Origin: Phycisphaerae bacterium
GTDB lineage: Bacteria > Planctomycetota > Phycisphaerae > Tepidisphaerales > Tepidisphaeraceae
NCBI GenBank assembly: GCA_030448225.1
Contig: JAUJNJ010000034.1
Location: forward strand, 1 to 56,251
Direction: 5' to 3'
DNA length: 56,251 nt
The notes under the pieces are model-generated. The model made no database searches. It saw nothing but the letters and a program-made list of their open reading frames with translations, and was not told where the DNA came from. Made by a program: the position numbers and the translations under genes. This document shows, in pieces, positions 1 through 9,039 of this stretch; positions within the stretch are counted from its first letter, which is position 1, and the number at the start of each line of letters is the position of its first letter.

Positions 1-1
1 A

Positions 2-346
2 GAGATCAAGGCGGGCGACGGCGCCGGGCCCGCGGGCGGGCCGGCCGCGTCGACGGTCGCCGGCCGGTGGCGGATCTACTTCGACAACGGCGCCCGGCAC
101 CTCATCGAGATCCAGCCCGACGTACGGGCGGCGCTCCTTGAAGCAAAGGGCGTCGGGCGGGCGGTCCGGGTGAAGGTCGCGCGCCGCGACGGCCAGACGC
201 TGCTCCGCCTCGAGAACGACACGCTCGAACGCCTCACCCCCGTCCGCGACCTCCTCGTTGTCGAGCACTTCGACCCGGCCCACACTTTTCCCTCGAAGCC
301 GGTGCCGACCTACGGCGGGAGTCGGCGGGAGGAGGCGCGGACGTGA
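2..346 (+). CDS. C-terminal part of an unrecognised protein (cut by window edge)
   Basis: An open frame enters from the left edge and ends at TGA 344-346, giving about 114 residues. The visible part holds a short strand-rich stretch (RWRIYFDNGARHLIEIQPD) followed by a charged region and a loose polar tail. I do not recognise the family. The stop overlaps the GTG start of the next gene as GTGA (343-346), so the two genes are probably translationally coupled and in one operon. The N-terminus and any catalytic domain lie outside the window, so no function is assigned. Confidence 0.6.
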   Translation, partial: EIKAGDGAGPAGGPAASTVAGRWRIYFDNGARHLIEIQPDVRAALLEAKGVGRAVRVKVARRDGQTLLRLENDTLERLTPVRDLLVVEHFDPAHTFPSKPVPTYGGSRREEART

Positions 347-1056
347 CGCCGATCGTCCAGATCTCACTCGACGTGACGACGATCGAGGAAGCCGTAACCA
401 CCGCGGCAATGGCGATGCGCGCCGGCGTCGACTGGCTGGAGGCGGGGACGCCGCTCATCATCGCCGAGGGGATGCACGGCGTGCGGGCGCTGCGCCGCGC
501 GTTCCCCGGCGTGCCGATCGTCGCCGACCTGAAGACGATGGACGGCGGCTACCTCGAGGCCCAACTCATGGCGAAGGCGGGCGCGACGCACGTCGTGGTG
601 ATGGCCCGGGCGCACGAGGAGACGATCCGCTGCGTCGTGAAGGCGGGGCGCGACCTTGGCGTGAAGGTGATGGGCGACAACCTCGGCTGCCCCGACATGG
701 TCGCCGGCGCGCGCATGCTCGAAGACCTCGGCTGCGACTACGTCATCCACCACGTCGGCTACGACGAGCGACGGGGCATCGCCGCCCGCGGCCTGCGCAT
801 GCCCAGCCCGCTCGACCAACTGCGCGAGGTCGTGGCGGCGGTGACGATCCCCGTGCAGGCGGTGGGCGGGCTGACGATTGAGCAGGCGGTGCAAACTCCG
901 TCATTCGGCGCGCCGCTCGTGGTGCTCGGGGCGCCGCTCACGATCGACGCCGACGTGTTCAAGACCGCATCGGGCGACGTCGAGGGATCGCTGCGGCTCA
1001 TCTGCGGGAAGGTGCACGGGTACGGGGACGTGCGCGTCGGAGGCGTGGCCACCTGA
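343..1056 (+). CDS. Hexulose-6-phosphate synthase / 3-keto-L-gulonate-6-phosphate decarboxylase-like protein (OMPDC superfamily)
   Basis: 237 residues, the normal size for the orotidine-monophosphate-decarboxylase superfamily. The hallmark D-x-K-x-x-D is visible as ADLKTMDGG (Asp62, Lys64, Asp67), and VQAVGGL near residue 176 fits the phosphate-binding end of the barrel. Family members either condense formaldehyde with ribulose 5-phosphate or decarboxylate 3-keto-gulonate 6-phosphate, both Mg-dependent. The sequence alone does not separate these, and no 6-phospho-3-hexuloisomerase is adjacent. The GTG start is chosen because it overlaps the upstream stop (GTGA). The stop codon lies inside a palindrome (1042-1068) that supplies the last codons. 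Confidence 0.82.
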   Translation: MTPIVQISLDVTTIEEAVTTAAMAMRAGVDWLEAGTPLIIAEGMHGVRALRRAFPGVPIVADLKTMDGGYLEAQLMAKAGATHVVVMARAHEETIRCVVKAGRDLGVKVMGDNLGCPDMVAGARMLEDLGCDYVIHHVGYDERRGIAARGLRMPSPLDQLREVVAAVTIPVQAVGGLTIEQAVQTPSFGAPLVVLGAPLTIDADVFKTASGDVEGSLRLICGKVHGYGDVRVGGVAT

Positions 1057-1068
1057 GTTGGCCACGCC
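1042..1068. repeat. GGCGTGGCCA palindrome, copy 1 (stop codon and possible terminator)
   Basis: GGCGTGGCCA and TGGCCACGCC form a perfect 10-bp stem around a 7-nt loop that contains the TGA stop of the upstream gene. A near-identical palindrome lies at 23802-23828. There is no T-run, so it is a folding element rather than a canonical intrinsic terminator. Confidence 0.75.
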
Positions 1069-1112
1069 GGCGCAACCTGTCGCAACAGTGTGCTCTCCCC
1101 GCCCGCGACGTT

Positions 1113-2696
1113 CTACCGGGTGGCGCCGCCGACGCCGCTCCCTCGGTAGTTCTTCGTCGTCTCAAAGGCAATCCGCTGGAAGGTCTTCGCCTGCTCCGGC
1201 GTCAGTCCCGTCGTCAGCGCCGACGCCTTGCCTTCGGGGCTCTCCTTGAAAAGGCACGCGTAGAAGACGAGCGAGACGAGGTACCGCCCTTTCGGCGACA
1301 GGTGAAGGTCGTCGCTGAACATCTCGCCGAAGAAGTCGCTCATGCCCGGCACGCGGCCGCCCTCGATTTCCGTTTTGAGCGCCGCCAGCGCCGGCCCGGC
1401 GGGAACGATGAGGACCGGCTTGCGCCCGGCGAGCGCGTTCATCCGATCCCGGACGGCCTCGGTGTACGCGAGGTGGTTCGCCACGCCCGCCTGCCACGTG
1501 GTCGCCGGCTTCAGGTTCAGATCCTTCACCGCCCCCTCGCCCTTTGCCCAACTGTCCGTGAAGGCTTTGTCCGGCCACTGGACGTAGAGCCACATCTGCA
1601 CGTCCGGCGAGTGCTTCCGCGCGGCGTCGTAGAACCGGCCGCTGTGGTCGGCCTCGTTTTCGATGCTCCGGCCGTGGCCGGCAAACGGCTGGGTGCTGAG
1701 GTGGTCGATCGGGGCGAGCGCGAAGAACGCCTGCTCGTACCGGCTGTCGCCGAACCCGCTGCCGGGGTGTTCCCACAGCCAGTCGGTCGGCGCGCCGGGG
1801 ATCGTGAACCGGTGGAAGTCGATCGGCCGTCCGGCGCTGGCGGCGAGCGGCTCGAAGAATCCGTCGATCGTATCGGTGAGGCTGTTGCCGATGTGAAACG
1901 TCCGCACCCGCTTCGCGTCGCCCGCAGGTGCGCCGACGCGGTACGCCCCGAGCGCCGGCGCGCTCGCCGCGAGCCGATCGGTGTACGCGACGGCCGCCAG
2001 CACCTCCCCTTTCTCCAGCTTGATCGGCCCGCGATATTCCTCGCCCGACTCCGGCGTCGGCGACTGCCCGTCGCGCGTGTAACGCACCTTCGCGCCCGGC
2101 GTCGGCGACGCGATCGCCACCTCGACAGGCGCGTCGAACGCGCCCGGCGGCGGCGAGAACGTCGGCGGCTTCGTCTGGACCGCCTCGCCAAGGTCGAGGC
2201 CGACGTATTGGCTGTTCGGGTTGACGCCGTCGAAGAACGTCGCGGTGTCGCCGTCGAGCGCCTTGGCGAAGTCGTTGCCGCCGTTGTCGCGCGACCCCGT
2301 CGTGCCGAACGGCGCGCCGGTCACCCTCGCATCGCCGGCGTAGAACTCGAGTTCCGCCACGTTGCCCCACCCGCCGTTGGGCGACTCGTACTTCACGTAG
2401 CGGAACCGCAGCGGCGACGACAACGCTACGTCCGTCCACTGCTTCTCCGGCGGCGCGTCCTTCATCTCGCCGATCGTGACGAACCCGGTTGTCGGCCCCT
2501 CGTTGGAGCCGACGATGCGCCCCTTCGCCATACGCTCGGCGTGGCCGTCGCGCGGGTAGATGCGCACCTTCGTGACGAGCGGGCAACTCCCCGCCTCCGC
2601 GGCCCACGCCGGACCCGCGATCGACGCACAGGCGACGAGCGCGACGACGCACGACAAGAGCGAGGGGTGACGCCTCGCGGTGTTCTGATCCGTCAT
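1113..2696 (-). CDS. Secreted SGNH/GDSL-type hydrolase with discoidin-like and chitobiase-C-like domains
   Basis: 527 residues from ATG at 2696. This start is preferred over the longer open frame because AGGAA lies 9 nt upstream and a signal peptide follows (about residues 1-33, cleavage after AWA). A discoidin-like beta domain (about 40-175, RFRYVKYESPNGGWGNVAEL) is followed by a chitobiase/beta-hexosaminidase C-terminal-like domain (about 178-252, KVRYTRDGQSPTP). The C-terminal half is an SGNH hydrolase with the serine block IGNSL (269-273) and DLH (463-465). Such proteins are exported and usually deacetylate or de-esterify polysaccharides; the substrate is unknown. The gene converges on the HPS-like gene and diverges from the SUKH-4 gene. 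Confidence 0.82.
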   Translation of the reverse strand: MTDQNTARRHPSLLSCVVALVACASIAGPAWAAEAGSCPLVTKVRIYPRDGHAERMAKGRIVGSNEGPTTGFVTIGEMKDAPPEKQWTDVALSSPLRFRYVKYESPNGGWGNVAELEFYAGDARVTGAPFGTTGSRDNGGNDFAKALDGDTATFFDGVNPNSQYVGLDLGEAVQTKPPTFSPPPGAFDAPVEVAIASPTPGAKVRYTRDGQSPTPESGEEYRGPIKLEKGEVLAAVAYTDRLAASAPALGAYRVGAPAGDAKRVRTFHIGNSLTDTIDGFFEPLAASAGRPIDFHRFTIPGAPTDWLWEHPGSGFGDSRYEQAFFALAPIDHLSTQPFAGHGRSIENEADHSGRFYDAARKHSPDVQMWLYVQWPDKAFTDSWAKGEGAVKDLNLKPATTWQAGVANHLAYTEAVRDRMNALAGRKPVLIVPAGPALAALKTEIEGGRVPGMSDFFGEMFSDDLHLSPKGRYLVSLVFYACLFKESPEGKASALTTGLTPEQAKTFQRIAFETTKNYRGSGVGGATR

Positions 2697-2993
2697 GATG
2701 AAGGGTTCCTCTGTGCCGCTCACTGCGATCCGGCCGGCCGCGCCGTACGGCCGCGCCATTCGCCGGATCGCCTTCTCCCGTTGTCCACTACGCGAACGCG
2801 TGAGGTCCGTTGACTCGCGGCCCGCCCTCGCCAATGGGGTCGCAGAGACGCGGGCCTGGATGAGCCGTCGAGTCGCGACGATCCGAGTTCGGGAAGAACG
2901 GTGTCAACTTCGACGGCTGCCGTGTCGGAGAAACAGGACCGACGGGAGCGGTCTAGAGGCTTTTTCGGATTAGGAATTTGATAAAAGGGTTGA

Positions 2994-3548
2994 GTGAACG
3001 AACATGATTTCGAGCACGTTCGACAGGTATTGGAACCCTTCGACCTGCGGACGGCGCCGCGGCAACTTGTGGAGACCTTGCCCCTCCCCGGCGTCGCGAA
3101 ATCGTTTCTGACCGATGTCGGCCTGCCCAGCCGCGAGATCTTCACCGGCATGGGATTCGACCTCGTCGGCGCCCTGCCGAGACCGGCGGAGGTTTTCGCC
3201 GACGAGCCGTTTCAATTCGGTTCCTCGTGGGACGGCACGCGGATGCTGTCGCGGATTTACGACGGCGGCTTCTACATCAACCTGGCGGACGCGGGGAGCA
3301 TCTGGCTCGCGGATCTCACCAGTCCGGCCGCGCCACTGTTCGTCAACACGGACGTCATCGCGCTCGGCTGTTTCCTCGCCGCGTTCGCGTCGCTTCAGTT
3401 ACCACCCCTGGCGGCGACGGAGACGGAACGGATCCGAGCGTTTGCGGACCTCCGGGCCCGGCTGGAAGCGGTGGACGGCGAGGCGCTCGACGACGACGGT
3501 GCCAACTACTGGCCGTTGATCTTTGAGGACGCAGAGCGGTTCTGGTAA
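2994..3548 (+). CDS. SUKH-4-like immunity protein
   Basis: 184 residues from GTG, with AAAGGG a few nt upstream. The pattern FLTDVGLPSRE near residue 38, then RIYDGGFYINLADAGSIWLAD and APLFVNTDVIALGCFL, matches the SUKH-4 branch of the SUKH superfamily, known as immunity proteins against contact-dependent or polymorphic toxins and nucleases. No toxin, RHS or VgrG gene is in view, so it is an orphan, either a relic or a protector against toxins of neighbours. It sits 10 bp before the alcohol dehydrogenase gene but is functionally unrelated to it. The family call rests on motif spacing seen by eye. Confidence 0.7.
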   Translation: MNEHDFEHVRQVLEPFDLRTAPRQLVETLPLPGVAKSFLTDVGLPSREIFTGMGFDLVGALPRPAEVFADEPFQFGSSWDGTRMLSRIYDGGFYINLADAGSIWLADLTSPAAPLFVNTDVIALGCFLAAFASLQLPPLAATETERIRAFADLRARLEAVDGEALDDDGANYWPLIFEDAERFW

Positions 3549-3558
3549 TCAGTCGGTC

Positions 3559-4577
3559 ATGAGCCAGCACGCCGTCGTGAACTACGAGGGGAAGAAGGGG
3601 TGCGTCGAGCTGCGCGAGATCCCCGAGCCGGAGATCGGGCCGGACGACGTGCTGCTGGAGGTGGGCGCAGTCGGCGTGTGCGGGTCGGACCTGCACCAGT
3701 GGACGTGCGACCACTCGTGGCCGGTGAATTACCCAGTGGTCCTCGGCCACGAGTTCGCCGGCGTCGTGCGGCGGACCGGCCGGAACGTGACGGCGTGGCG
3801 CGAGGGGGACCGGGCCGTGAGCGAGACCGCGGCGGTGGTTGACCTCAACAACCCGATGACGCGCGCCCGGGCTCTACAACCTCGACCCGACGCGCAGGGG
3901 TTCGGCTACGGTGAACGGCGCGATGACGAAGTCGTCCGCGTGCCGGCGCGTTGCCTCCACAAGGTGCCCGACGCCCTGCCGCTGGAAACCGCCGCCCTCA
4001 CCGAGCCGTGCTGCGTCGCGTACAACGCCGTCGTGAACAACGCTCACATCCGGCCCGGCGACCGGGTGGTGGTGTTCGGCCCGGGGCCGATCGGGCTGCT
4101 GTGCACGTTGCCCGGCTGTGCGGCGCGGAGGTGGCGATCGTCGGCCTCGAGCGCGACCGCGCGCGCCTCGACCTCGCGCGCGAGCACTACGGCTGCACGC
4201 CGCTGACGGAAGGCGTGAAGGAGTGGGCGAACGCGGTCGACGGCCTGGGCGCCGACGGCGCGATCGACGCGGCGGGCGTCAGCGCCACCCTCAAGCTGTC
4301 GATCGACGTCGTGCGGCCCGGCGGGTGGATCAGCAAGGTCGGCTGGGGCCCGCAGCCGTTGAACTTCAGCCTCGACCCGCTCGTGCAGAAGAACGTCACG
4401 CTCCAGGGGAGCTTCAGCCACAACTGGCCGATCTGGGAGCGCGTCATCCGGCTGCTGGCGACGGGGCAGCTCGACGTCAAGCCGATCGTCGGCGGCGTGT
4501 GGCCGCTGGCGCAGTGGCACGAGGCGTTCGAGAAGATGCACGCGGGGGAAATCGCCAAGGCGGTGCTGAAGCCGTGA
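3559..4577 (+). CDS. Zinc-dependent alcohol dehydrogenase-like protein (frameshifted)
   Basis: A medium-chain dehydrogenase of about 340 residues. The N-terminal zinc site is visible (VGVCGSDLHQW, GHEFAGVV, GDRAVSE), then LTEPCCVAYN and the Rossmann GPGPIGLLC. One base is missing near 4107: the frame from ATG 3559 runs into junk while RLCGAEVAIVGLERDRARL continues in another frame to the stop at 4577. Two further compensated indel clusters (about 3868/3899 and 3911-3930) garble the segment around GFGYG; restoring single G/C/T bases recovers family-like sequence. It probably oxidises a sugar alcohol or polyol with NAD(P). The short-run indels suggest sequencing error rather than a dead gene. 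Confidence 0.75.
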
Positions 4578-4601
4578 GCGGGGCGGGCTCCCGCGGGGGT
4601 G

Positions 4602-5294
4602 TCACTGCGGCGCCTGTTGGTCCAGCACCGCGAAGAGGTCGTGAAGCGCCAGCGAAAACCCCGGCAAGACCTCTCCTCCGTCCAGCGAGTCTGTGGATCG
4701 CAGCGTCGTCGCCACATCCGGCGCTTCCGGATTCGAGTAGACCGCAACCACCCGGTCGACGGGGTCGACTTCCCACACGATGCGACCGCCGTTGCCGAGG
4801 TATTCGCGGCGCTTCATGGCCATCTCCTTTCGCGTGTTCGACTCGCTCAGCACCTCGACGGCCAGGTCGGGGACCAACTGCGGGATCGGCGCCTCGGGGA
4901 CCCTGCCGCCGGGGATGTTGATCCAGGAAACGTACGCCACGTCCGGGATACGGATGCGGCGCGCGGTCAGCCTCATGAACCCGTCCGCGCCGCTGACTAG
5001 GCCGAGCCGGCGCGCTTCCACGAATGTGCCGATCACGCGAGCGAGGAAGACCGCCAACAGCGACTCTCGGTACCCCATACCCTTCTCCACCAACACGCCG
5101 TCGACGAGTTCGAAGAGCCGGTGCTCGTTCCTCTTGGCGTCGAGCACGTCCCGCTCCGTCGCCGTGCCCGGTAGCGGGCGCATCCGGATGCGGCTCGGCG
5201 GGATGCCGCCGAGCTGCGCGATCAGGTCGGCGACCGTTTCGACCGTCGCGGGCGGCGTCGCGGGGGCGGGCGTCGGCGGGCGGACTGTGGTCAT
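4602..5294 (-). CDS. Uma2 family (DUF820) putative endonuclease
   Basis: 230 intact residues. The Uma2 pattern is clear: FELVDGVLVEKGMGYRES, then IRIPDVAYVSW, then PDLAVEVLSESNT followed by a conserved Lys and GGRIVWEVDP. These make up the PD-(D/E)xK nuclease-like core (Asp, Glu, Lys). The family is greatly expanded in cyanobacteria and planctomycetes; its biological role is unproven and it is often annotated as a restriction-like endonuclease. The N-terminal 30 residues are a Pro/Ala-rich tail. It converges on the dehydrogenase gene and is divergent from the SDR gene 62 bp away, so the short gap must hold both promoters. Confidence 0.88.
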   Translation of the reverse strand: MTTVRPPTPAPATPPATVETVADLIAQLGGIPPSRIRMRPLPGTATERDVLDAKRNEHRLFELVDGVLVEKGMGYRESLLAVFLARVIGTFVEARRLGLVSGADGFMRLTARRIRIPDVAYVSWINIPGGRVPEAPIPQLVPDLAVEVLSESNTRKEMAMKRREYLGNGGRIVWEVDPVDRVVAVYSNPEAPDVATTLRSTDSLDGGEVLPGFSLALHDLFAVLDQQAPQ

Positions 5295-5356
5295 GAGAAG
5301 CCTCGGGTGATAATCTGCGGCCGGTCCATCTTACCCCGTGCGGAGGCGGGCGATCC

Positions 5357-6142
5357 ATGCGTCTGGCGGAGAAAGTCGTCATCGTGACCGGCAGCACCAC
5401 CGGCATCGGCGAGGCGATCGCCCGCCGGGCCGTTGCGGAAGGCGGGAAGGTGCTCCTGCACGGCCTGGAGCGCGACCTCGGGGAGGCGCTGGCGAGCGAA
5501 CTGGGCCCGGCGGCGCGGCTGCATTGTAACGATCTGGCCGTCGCCGAATCCGCGGCGGAACTCGTCGAAGCCGCGCGTCGATTCTTCGGCGGGCGGATCG
5601 ACGGCGTCGTCAATAACGCCGCTTGGATTCCGCGTGCCGACATCGCCACGACCGACGCCGCCCTGTTCGACCGGTGCATCGCGATTAACGTCCGGGCGCC
5701 GCTGCTGCTGATCAAGGCGTCGCTCCCCTGCCTGTCGGCGGCGCGAGGCGCCGTCGTGAACATCGGTTCGGTCAACGCCTACTGCGGCGAGCCGAACCTG
5801 CTGCCGTACAGCGTGTCGAAGGGCGCGCTGATGACGATGACGCGCAACCTCGGCGACACGCTGCACCGCGACGCGGGCGTGCGCGTCAACCAGATCAACC
5901 CCGGCTGGGTCGGCACGACCAACGAGCACGCGACGCAGCGGCGCATGGGCAAGCCGGCCGACTGGGTGCAACACCTGCCGCGGGAGTACGCGCCGTCCGG
6001 CGGCATCATCGCGCCGGACGTGATCGCCAACGCCGTCGTCTACTGGCTGAGCGACGAAAGCCGGCCGGTCAGCGGCACGGTGATGGAGATGGAGCAGTAC
6101 CCCGTGATCGGCCGCAATCCGCCGAAGGAGCCGGCGAAGTGA
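5357..6142 (+). CDS. SDR family NAD(P)-dependent oxidoreductase
   Basis: 261 residues, the classical short-chain dehydrogenase length. The cofactor motif TGSTTGIG lies at residues 11-18, NNAA follows near 88, and the catalytic Ser of NIGSVNAYCG is followed by Tyr and Lys of YSVSK. The VNQINPGWVGT stretch is the usual segment after the active site. The frame is intact although genes on both sides are damaged. The substrate cannot be read; the neighbouring polyol dehydrogenase and sugar-isomerase-like genes suggest carbohydrate catabolism. Confidence 0.9.
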   Translation: MRLAEKVVIVTGSTTGIGEAIARRAVAEGGKVLLHGLERDLGEALASELGPAARLHCNDLAVAESAAELVEAARRFFGGRIDGVVNNAAWIPRADIATTDAALFDRCIAINVRAPLLLIKASLPCLSAARGAVVNIGSVNAYCGEPNLLPYSVSKGALMTMTRNLGDTLHRDAGVRVNQINPGWVGTTNEHATQRRMGKPADWVQHLPREYAPSGGIIAPDVIANAVVYWLSDESRPVSGTVMEMEQYPVIGRNPPKEPAK

Positions 6143-6161
6143 CAACCGCTCGTGGAAGTTG

Positions 6162-6351
6162 AACCACGGAGGCACGGAGACACGGAGGCGGCACGGAGCG
6201 GAGCATGTGGTGGAATTGCTTGAGGCTATCCGAACAACCCGGCGTCCCCCGTTTCGCCGCAGGCCCGAAGGGCCGCTGCCCGTTATTCGGACAGGCTCTT
6301 CGCCCTGCCCTGGGCCTCGGTGCTACGCCCTGTCTTCTTGCCTCTGTAGTT
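6162..6351. repeat. Long inverted-repeat element of the CACGGAG type
   Basis: The left arm (6162-6199) is built of CACGGAG units (AACCACGGAGGCACGGAGAC). The right arm (6314-6351) is its imperfect reverse complement (GTCTTCTTGCCTCTGTAGTT). Inside lies a second inverted pair, ATCCGAACAAC and GTTATTCGGACA, around a GGCCCGAAGGGCC core. Similar elements lie at 22136-22313 and 32854-32998. No coding content is seen. Confidence 0.6.
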
Positions 6352-6451
6352 GATCCGCGTGCGTCGGGTGCATCCTGAAACGCGCTGTGGCCGACACTCT
6401 GCGACGAGTGATCCGGCGACGCGCGGAGCGAGCAGCAAGTTCCTCAACATC

Positions 6452-7331
6452 ATGAGACCGAAACGCAGCATTTCCCAAGGCGTGGATGGACGAGCTGTGC
6501 GTCAGCGGCTCGATGACGCGCGCCAGTGGATCGAGCTGGCCGCGACGCTCGGCGTCGACGGGCTCGAGTTCTACAGCGGATTCCTCGACCTCAACTCGAT
6601 CGACGACGCGAAGCGGGCGAAGACGGTGCTCGACGGCCACGGCCTGGCGATGCCGATGATGTGCTGCTCGCCCGACTTCACGCACCCGGACGCCGGCTTC
6701 CGCCAACAGCAGGTCGACGACGAGAAGCGGTGGATCGACCTGACGGCCGCCCTCGGCGGGTCGTACTGCCGCGTGCTCGGGCCAGCGGCGGCCGGAGGTG
6801 AGCCTCGACGACGGCCTCCGCTTCGCCGCCGACGCGATCGCCGCCTGCATCCCCCACGCGGCCGAGCGGGGGTGACGCTCGTGCTCGAGAACCACTACAA
6901 GGACAACTACTGGACGCACCCGAATTCGCGCAGAACGCCGACGTCTTCTGCCCTCGTCGATCGTATCCGGAGCCCGCACTTCGGCGTGAACTACGACCCG
7001 TCGAACACGATCCTCGCCGGCGAGGACCCGCTCGAACTGCTCCGCCGGGTGAAGGGGCGCGTCGTCACGATGCACGCGAGCGACCGGTATCTCGTGAGCG
7101 GCACGATCGACGATTTGCGGAAGGAAGAGGACTCCGTCGGCTACGCGAAGCGCCTCAGCCACGGCGAGATCGGCCGGGGTTGAACGACTACGACGCGATC
7201 TTCTCCGAGCTGAGGGGGCGGGCTTCGGCGGCTGGATCAGCATCGAGGACGGCGTCGACGGCGTCGAACAGCTCCGCCGCAGCGTCGCGTTCCTCCGCGA
7301 GAAGGTCGCCCGCCACTGGCCCGACGCGTGA
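6452..7331 (+). CDS. Sugar phosphate isomerase/epimerase, xylose-isomerase-like TIM barrel (frameshifted)
   Basis: The protein is recognisable across three frames. The order is WIELAATLGVDGLEFYSGFL, then MPMMCCSPDF, then VSLDDGLRFAADAIAAC, VTLVLENHYKDNYW, PHFGVNYDPSNT, GRVVTMHASDRY and, at the end, GGWISIEDGVDG. This is the AP-endonuclease-2/xylose-isomerase-like barrel used for ketose or inositol isomerisations; the acidic and His residues of the barrel (LEN, NYDPSN, MHASD) are present. Frame changes occur near 6480/6520 (compensating), 6785, 6925-6940, 7180 and 7215. ATG 6452 is taken as the start because family-like sequence begins there. It lies close to SDR and alcohol dehydrogenase genes, consistent with a sugar-utilisation group. 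Confidence 0.72.
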
Positions 7332-7357
7332 ACGCGTGCGGATAGAATGCCCCACCC

Positions 7358-7991
7358 ATGCCCAGCACCCACCGCGCCTTCGTCTTCGACCTCGACCGCT
7401 TCGACGCCGAGCTTCGCCCGATTCTCGAAGAATCCCTGCAGACGCGCGTCAGCCGCCGTTGCGGGCGTTCGTCGAGACGCATCGCGACCGATCTTCGCGA
7501 TCCTTACGCGGGCGAGCTGCTCGACGCGGAGTGGGAGAACCTGCTGGAGACGCGGGACGTGCAGGAGTACGGCGACTTTCGCGCTCACGCGCTACTACGA
7601 CCTGGCCGCCGACGTCGGCCTCGGCGACCGGTGGCCGGCCCTGGAGGAACTGCTCGTGCGCGAGGCCCCGCCGGCACCGACCTGACGATGGGCGAGCCCG
7701 GGTCCGCCGATGTTCCCGTTCGACCCCGGCGGGGCCAGCGCCTACTTCTCTCCAACGCCGACGCCCGCCTGCGCGCCTCGACACGCTCCAGCAGTTGGTC
7801 GACGCAGACGCCGCGCTGAGAGAGCCGCTGCAGCCGGCGATCAAGATGTTCGCGGCGATCGCCGCGTCGGCCGCGGCGCGTATGTGACGTTTTTGATAAT
7901 CCGCGGGATCTCGAGCGACCCGACGCGGTGGGAACAGCGGTGCTACCTGCACGGGGAGTTCCACGCACTCCCGCAGTACCACCAAGAGTGA
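7358..7991 (+). CDS. Hypothetical protein (frameshifted)
   Basis: Not recognised. From ATG 7358 the protein begins MPSTHRAFVFDLDRFDAEL and can be followed through frame changes: RDPYAGELLDAEWENLLET, then ALTRYYDLAADVGLGDRW and ALEELLVRE, then FPFDPGGAS, TLQQLVDADAALREPLQPA, and finally DPTRWEQRCYLHGEFHALPQ before a stop near 7991. Roughly 200 residues in total. At least four indels are needed. Codon bias in the alternating frames is that of a real gene, but no motif suggests a function. Confidence 0.45.
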
Positions 7992-8010
7992 CTACCCCCA
8001 AGCGGTGCAT

Positions 8011-8101
8011 GTCATCCCGAGGGGAGCGGTAGCGACCCGAGGGATCTCGGGATGTGCGTCATCCCATACCGAGACCTCGTCGCTGTCGCTCCTGGGATGA
8101 C
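8011..8101. repeat. Tandem hairpins of the GTCATCCCGAG type
   Basis: Two consecutive stem-loops fill the gap between convergent genes. The first is CATCCCGAG (8013-8021) with CTCGGGATG (8046-8054). The second is GTCATCCC (8058-8065) with GGGATGAC (8094-8101). The arms share the ATCCC core. Being between a plus-strand and a minus-strand gene, the pair could terminate or stabilise both transcripts. Confidence 0.65.
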
Positions 8102-8159
8102 GTCGTGGCCGTGAGGAGGACGTAGTGGCCGTGCGGTCGAGGCGGTCGGCGTTCTGCCA

Positions 8160-8745
8160 TCACCCCTGTCGACCCTCGACCGCGGAGATCAGCGTCGCCG
8201 CCGCGAGGCCGAGGCGGCGGTCGAGGCGGCCGGCGCGTCGGGGGCGAAGTCGACGGTCATCTTGAACAGGAACGGGTTGAAGTTCTGCTGGAACGTGCAG
8301 GCGGTCGACCCGCCGAGGTCGAGGTGGTACTTCTGCGGCAGGAACATCGCGGCCTTGTCGACGAACCGGCGGACGAGCTGCGGCCGCCATGCTGTCCTCG
8401 ACGATCGTGCCGACCTCGCTCGGCCCCGTCGAATACCACCACTCGTCGCGGAGCATCGACTTCCAGCCCCTTGCTTGAACCCGCCCATCCGCTCGTTCGT
8501 CGCCGAGTCGACCACGTCGTAGGCGGACCGAAGTCGAGCATCTTGCGGGCGCGGATGCTCATCACCTCGGTCTTCATGTCGTCGCCGGTGTAGAGGCGGA
8601 TGTCCTCGCGCAGCTTGAACGCCTTCATCTTCGAGTACAGCACGACGTTGCCGGTCGGGTCGTAGATGTGGAACGCCTCGCCGAGCAGCTTGAAGATCTT
8701 GCGGCGGACGAGGTACTGCGTGTGGTCGAAGCGATCGTCGGGCAA
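8160..8745 (-). CDS. LURP-one-related / Tubby-C2-like protein (frameshifted)
   Basis: About 190 residues across several frames. YLVRRKIFKLLGEAFHIYDP, VLYSKMKAFKLREDIRLYTG, SAYDVVDSATNERMGGFK, MLRDEWWYSTG, TFQQNFNPFLFKMTVDF and finally GRLDRRLGLAAATLISAVEG follow the order of LURP-one/scramblase-like beta barrels. TTG 8745 is taken as the start because AAAGGTG lies about 5 nt upstream and the protein then begins PDDRFDHTQY. Frame changes sit near 8220, 8340-8400 and 8470-8520. Function in bacteria is unknown; it may bind membrane lipid. The C-terminus reaches the stop at 8160. Confidence 0.62.
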
Positions 8746-9039
8746 GCGACACCTTTGCGTATGGGCGAACCGTCGGGCGGCCGACCGGTCGCCCGCCGGG
8801 GCCAGCCGCGGCTCTCCAAGCGCGATCATCAGGGCGAGTTGACGGCGGTTCAAGGGGCGAGTGCCGTGCCTGTCTCCTTTGGGACAGGCTCCGGGCGAGA
8901 CGACTTTCACGCGGCGGCAAAACGAGAGGACGGGAAAATCGGCGGACGGTGGCGAGGTAAATTGATCCGACCACGCAGGTGCGACGGCGCGTGCCGCCTG
9001 GTCCGGGGCGATCGAAAGCCGCGACCCGCTACCGACGCT